Below, piece by piece: positions 6,637-9,011 of a DNA stretch of 9,011 nucleotides. The stretch spans positions 1-9,011 of the forward strand of contig DASCNA010000048.1 of NCBI GenBank assembly GCA_036011305.1, read 5' to 3'. The notes below the pieces were generated by a model. The model saw only the letters and a list, made by a program, of their open reading frames with translations. It ran no database searches and was not told where the DNA came from. Each line of letters starts with the position of its first letter. Positions within the stretch are counted from its first letter, which is position 1. The stretch comes from DASCNA01 sp036011305 (GTDB lineage Bacteria > Verrucomicrobiota > Lentisphaeria > Victivallales > GWF2-38-69). Position numbers and translations under genes: made by a program.

Positions 6637-7056
6637 ATGACTTTTATGGGTAAAGATAAAAAAATTACAACTGTATTTTCACTACTTTCTTTTCTCGGTT
6701 TTTTCGGTTTGAGCATTTTGCATTTTATGGATATAAACAAACCGGCTAAACCTATTGTTCTTCATCAAAAATTCTTAAATGATCCTTATTTTTATTTATC
6801 TTCCGTGCTAACTGTAAGTTTTATATTACTGCTCTATATAGCAGTAATAGGAGTTTATAAAAATATAGTTAATAAGAATAATCCAATGTTCTTTTTGTTT
6901 TCATCTGTTGTATTTGTGATATTAATGATAGTATATAATCCACTCTTCTTTAATCTGAAAATTTTTGATTCCAGTACAATTTTTTGGACTATTATACACT
7001 TTATAGGTGTTATTTATTCTTTAGTTTTTCTATTTACAGTCCTAAATGAAAATTAA
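6637..7056 (+). CDS. Four-helix membrane protein, paralog of the 934-1350 product (139 aa)
   Basis: This is an integral membrane protein of unknown function and the only plus-strand gene in the window. Hydrophobic segments lie at about residues 10-31, 53-75, 84-106 and 113-135. It aligns almost end to end with the 138-aa product at 934-1350: LNDPYFYL at 47-54, VYNPLFF at 99-105, IFWTIIHFIGVI at about 115-126, and a short acidic tail VLNEN. The soluble loop at 32-46 and the loop at 75-86 differ most. A weak GGA precedes the ATG at 6637 by 9 nt; an ATG three codons later is an alternative. It has its own strong promoter at 6572-6600. Its TAA ends 4 bp from the stop of the oppositely oriented cyclo-ligase gene, leaving no room for a conventional terminator between them, so the transcripts probably overlap. 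Confidence 0.8.
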   Translation: MTFMGKDKKITTVFSLLSFLGFFGLSILHFMDINKPAKPIVLHQKFLNDPYFYLSSVLTVSFILLLYIAVIGVYKNIVNKNNPMFFLFSSVVFVILMIVYNPLFFNLKIFDSSTIFWTIIHFIGVIYSLVFLFTVLNEN

Positions 7057-7060
7057 ATAA

Positions 7061-7615
7061 CTAAGTATATATAACACCTGATTCCGTAATTAATTCATCA
7101 ACTTTTCTGTCCCACTTTTCAGCAAAACCTGATTCAACAAGCTGCAAATCAAAACATATACCTATAATTTTTGCATTTTTATTTTTAAACTGAAGAGTCG
7201 TATCATAATATCCGCCACCATATCCTATTCTCTCACCTTCCCTTGAGAATGCTGTCCCTGGTGTTAAAAAAAGATCAATCTGATCTATCTCGATAACTGG
7301 AAGATTTTTTTTAGGTTCCATAATACCATACGCACCTTTTTCAAAATCACAGAGAGAATTGGCAGCATAAAAATCAAGTTTTCTGCTTCCTTCAACAACT
7401 CTTGGAAACAACAGTTTTTTATCACTAAAATTCATTAACCATATAAGATTAACTTCATTCTTATATGGATAGTAACATGAAATATTAACTGATTTTTTAA
7501 AATATTCACTTTTTATTATATAACTTACAATTTTGTCGCTTTTTTCTGTTATATCTTTACCTGTCAGCTTCTTTCTTTCAGTTAAAATTTTCCTTCTTAA
7601 ACTGTTTTTATCCAT
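7061..7615 (-). CDS. fau: 5-formyltetrahydrofolate cyclo-ligase
   Basis: This cytosolic enzyme (MTHFS, EC 6.3.3.2) uses ATP to convert 5-formyltetrahydrofolate, an otherwise inhibitory folate by-product, to 5,10-methenyltetrahydrofolate. The 184 residues are the normal family length. The family landmarks are in order: an N-terminal basic helix (LRRKILTERKKL), CYYPYKNEV at about 47-55, the YGIMEP motif at 96-101, TPGTAFSREGERIGYGGGYYD at about 118-138 (the glycine-rich ATP/substrate loop; normally PG-x-AFD-x-x-G-x-RLGYGGGYYD), and DRKVDELITE at 169-178. The ATG at 7615 has AGGA 11 nt upstream, slightly distant. It may be monocistronic: 105 bp separate it from the gene before it. In some bacteria this gene lies behind 6S RNA, but I see no such structure here. 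Stop codon TAG. Confidence 0.93.
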   Translation of the reverse strand: MDKNSLRRKILTERKKLTGKDITEKSDKIVSYIIKSEYFKKSVNISCYYPYKNEVNLIWLMNFSDKKLLFPRVVEGSRKLDFYAANSLCDFEKGAYGIMEPKKNLPVIEIDQIDLFLTPGTAFSREGERIGYGGGYYDTTLQFKNKNAKIIGICFDLQLVESGFAEKWDRKVDELITESGVIYT

Positions 7616-7700
7616 AGATCTATAATTCCTGTCCAGATAAAGTTAATTTCACTACTCTCAATCGTTCAAAAAATTAAAATAATGTTTCTTTAAAAGAATA

Positions 7701-7732
7701 TTATATCAAAAAATTTCAAATTATTGATATAA
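7701..7732 (-). terminator. Possible hairpin terminator overlapping the small membrane protein stop
   Basis: Bases 7701-7709 and 7724-7732 are a perfect 9-bp inverted repeat around a 14-nt loop and overlap the TAA at 7721-7723. On the minus strand the sequence after the stem is T-rich (TATTCTTTT). The stem has only two G/C pairs, so it would be a weak terminator. Confidence 0.25.
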
Positions 7733-7960
7733 AAAAATTAATAATGAAACAACTATTATAATTAATAGATAAAGTGGATTTATCAATAATATCAGAAAAT
7801 TAAGCCCAAACTGAACTAAACCTTTTTTAAGTGATATAATAAAAGCTTTCAAATGACTGACGGCATATTCTTTTCTCATGTTTTTACATATGCAGTAAAT
7901 ACAAATTAATGCATTCAAACTTAAATAGACGTTCAGAAATATTCTTAAAAAATCATGCAT
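7721..7960 (-). CDS. Small hydrophobic membrane protein (79 aa)
   Basis: I do not recognise this family. It has one hydrophobic segment near the N-terminus (FLRIFLNVYLSLNALICIYCIC), a basic connecting loop (KNMRKEYAVSHLKAFIISLKKG) and a long hydrophobic C-terminal stretch (FGLNFLILLINPLYLLIIIVVSLLIFLYQ), so two or three membrane helices are likely. Three cysteines cluster near the end of the first helix. The start is uncertain: the ATG at 7960 is preferred, but a TTG at 7975 would add five residues, and neither has a good Shine-Dalgarno. It begins about 35 bp after the stop of the TauE/SafE gene on the same strand, suggesting translation on the same message. It could be an accessory subunit of that transporter, but only proximity supports this. 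Stop codon TAA. Confidence 0.55.
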   Translation of the reverse strand: MHDFLRIFLNVYLSLNALICIYCICKNMRKEYAVSHLKAFIISLKKGLVQFGLNFLILLINPLYLLIIIVVSLLIFLYQ

Positions 7961-7994
7961 TATTCTTGTTCGCAAATACCGATCTGATAATAAA

Positions 7995-8834
7995 TTAAAC
8001 TACAGTAAATAAAATTCTGACACCAACCAGAGCCAATGCAATTGCTAAAGATCTGATAATCCATTTCCCATGCAGTTTATTGGATAATCTAGCACCTATA
8101 GGAGCGCCTATTATAACTCCTGCCCCTAATATTACAGCTTCAAGCCAGCCATGTTTAAGAGCACCTGAAAACACATGAACCATCGACCCAGACAAAGACA
8201 TGATAGCCAACATAAAATGAGAGGTTGCAGTAGCCAGATGAACAGGATAGTCGAGGAAATGTACAAGTGCGGGAACATGAATTATCCCCCCCCCAATACC
8301 TAAAAGGCTTGAGAGAAAGCCGACAATTAGACCAATAGCCAAACCAAGAATTGGATTAAATGAAAATATATAATTTATACCGTCTGCATCAGTAATATTT
8401 CTCAGCATATATATTCCACGGGTTTTCACCTCTCTTGCACAAGTCAATTCAGGTTTAAAAATTAAAAATATAGAAATAGATACAAGTATTATTCCAAATA
8501 ATAAATCAAATGCATTTCTGGGAATATATTCAACGCTAATGGCGCCGAAAACGGCACCAGGAATTACAGTACACGAAAAAAGAAGTCCGGCTTTAAAATC
8601 AACTCTTTTCATTTTAGCATAGATGCAGGAACCTCAAAATGAATTAAAAAATACTACAGCAAGAGATATACTGGTTATTGTATTCGGACTTTTATGAGGG
8701 TAAACAAGCAAAAGAATAGGCACAAGAATAAACCCTCCGCCGGCACCTATAAGTGTACCGAACAGACCGACTACAACGCCTAACGGCAGCATCCATAAAA
8801 TTTTATAAAATAATAAACTTAATGAAATATCCAT
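7995..8834 (-). CDS. TauE/SafE-family permease interrupted by an in-frame TGA (split gene or selenoprotein candidate)
   Basis: This membrane permease of the TauE/SafE (DUF81, COG0730) family exports sulfite, sulfoacetate or related small anions in characterised members; the substrate here is unknown. Reading 8834 to 7995 in one frame gives 279 residues, the normal length, with one TGA at codon 67. Both halves of the internal repeat are present: GTLIGAGGGFILVP (about 26-39) with HKSPNTITSISLAVVFFNSF, and SSLLGIGGGIIHVP (about 175-188) with ATATSHFMLAIMSLSGS. The TGA stands where the second repeat has Ser in SLSGS and where relatives usually have Ser. There is no frameshift or further stop. If the TGA terminates, the products are 66 aa (8634-8834) and, by reinitiation at the ATG at 8612, 205 aa (7995-8612). 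The start ATG follows a GAGAG-type site by 6 nt, 18 bp after the preceding gene. Final stop TAA. Confidence 0.8.
8286..8294 (-). repeat. G9 homopolymer inside the TauE/SafE coding sequence
   Basis: Nine consecutive C on the plus strand (G on the coding strand) encode exactly the three glycines of LGIGGGII in the second conserved repeat motif. In such an AT-rich region this is by far the longest G/C run. A change of one base would shift the frame and truncate the permease, as in poly-G contingency loci. Confidence 0.9.
8578..8609 (-). promoter_or_regulatory. Marginal bacterial SECIS-like hairpin after the in-frame TGA
   Basis: Counting from the base after the TGA, positions 25-33 pair with 48-56 (four A-U, G-C, A-U, one G-U wobble, one mismatch, U-A). 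The apical loop of 14 nt starts with G, about 33 nt after the TGA. Spacing and the loop G fall inside the loose bacterial SECIS limits, but the stem is A/U-rich and could be chance. Confidence 0.2.
8634..8636 (-). other. In-frame TGA at codon 67 of the TauE/SafE gene
   Basis: The codon is followed in frame by GGT TCC TGC, giving x-Gly-Ser-Cys. A single C-to-G change from a TCA serine codon would produce it. TGA is a true stop elsewhere in this window (5182-5184 and 8853-8855), so general reassignment of TGA is excluded. Confidence 0.9.
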
Positions 8835-8852
8835 AAAAAACTCTCACTCTTT

Positions 8853-9011
8853 TCATTTTTTGACCCATATTGGACTGGACCAGGCTTTTTGTCCATTTCT
8901 CTGTTCTACTCTAACACGATAATATGTTTCTTTCTCTAAATCCGAAATATCTGATAAAGCGATAATTGCCGAATATCCCGCTTCCGGAATAACCTTATGT
9001 ACCTTAACTTT
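8853..9011 (-). CDS. C-terminal fragment of a PHP/CehA-like metallohydrolase (partial)
   Basis: The last 52 codons of a gene that starts beyond the window run from the right edge to the TGA at 8853-8855. The end of the protein reads ETYYRVRVEQRNGQ followed by KAWSSPIWVKK. The pattern of an alternating beta-strand YYRVRV, a turn with NGQ, and AWSSPIWV resembles the C-terminus of CehA/McbA-type or DUF3604 PHP-domain metallohydrolases; this is recalled from the family and not provable from so short a piece. No catalytic residue lies in the visible part. The gene is on the same strand as the TauE/SafE permease and stops 18 bp before its start, in the same reading frame, which suggests one operon. 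Confidence 0.75.
   Translation of the reverse strand, partial: KVKVHKVIPEAGYSAIIALSDISDLEKETYYRVRVEQRNGQKAWSSPIWVKK

Noticed and set aside
8625..8636. Membership of the soluble UGSC-type selenoprotein family
   Set aside because: The surrounding sequence is clearly TauE/SafE with two glycine-rich repeats and membrane helices; only the four-residue motif is shared.
8634..8855. Genome-wide reassignment of TGA (Trp or Gly)
   Set aside because: TGA ends the gene at 8853-8855. Reading through it would meet a second TGA and then fuse that protein in frame to the permease. TGA also ends the UroD-family gene at 5182.
1..9011. CRISPR array, tRNA, rRNA or riboswitch
   Set aside because: No regularly spaced repeats, no cloverleaf with TTCGA-type arm, and no conserved aptamer core were seen in any intergenic stretch.

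Overview
The window is AT-rich chromosomal DNA. Almost every gene lies on the minus strand, and most starts sit behind a Shine-Dalgarno sequence of the AGGAG or GGGGA type. An AsmA/DUF748-like envelope protein points to a diderm (Gram-negative) bacterium. A methyltransferase-type UroD-family protein suggests an anaerobic lifestyle. The sequence alone does not settle the phylum. No rRNA, tRNA, CRISPR array, phage gene or intact transposase is visible.

Layout in minus-strand reading order, right to left. 9011-8853: the C-terminal end of an exported or PHP-type metallohydrolase-like protein, cut by the window edge. 8834-7995: a TauE/SafE permease interrupted by one in-frame TGA, with a G9 tract later in the gene. 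7960-7721: a small membrane protein. 7615-7061: 5-formyltetrahydrofolate cyclo-ligase. 6637-7056 (plus strand, convergent with the previous gene): a four-helix membrane protein behind a near-consensus sigma70 promoter. 6441-5182: a UroD-family, cobalamin-type methyltransferase. 5181-4739: a gene-free stretch holding a 163-bp element bounded by long inverted repeats (MITE-like or a decayed insertion sequence) and two hairpins. 4738-3170: an APC-superfamily amino acid permease, followed by a perfect 14-bp hairpin. 2970-2248: the AsmA-like protein. 2159-1389: dimethylarginine dimethylaminohydrolase (DDAH). 1350-934: a membrane protein homologous to the one at 6637-7056. 894-448 and 429-151: two unrecognised soluble proteins in tandem.

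DDAH, the 138-aa membrane protein and the two unknown proteins are spaced by 18-39 bp and may be one transcript. The partial gene, the TauE/SafE gene and the small membrane protein are also closely spaced (about 18-35 bp) and look co-transcribed. Amino acid uptake (APC permease), ADMA hydrolysis (DDAH), folate one-carbon repair and UroD-type methyl transfer all touch methyl or nitrogen metabolism, but nothing here proves that they form one pathway.

The most unusual points are: the TGA inside an otherwise intact TauE/SafE gene, which replaces a conserved serine and would create a Sec-Gly-Ser-Cys motif if decoded as selenocysteine; the G9 tract in the same gene; a pair of diverged membrane-protein paralogs in opposite orientations; and the 163-bp inverted-repeat element.
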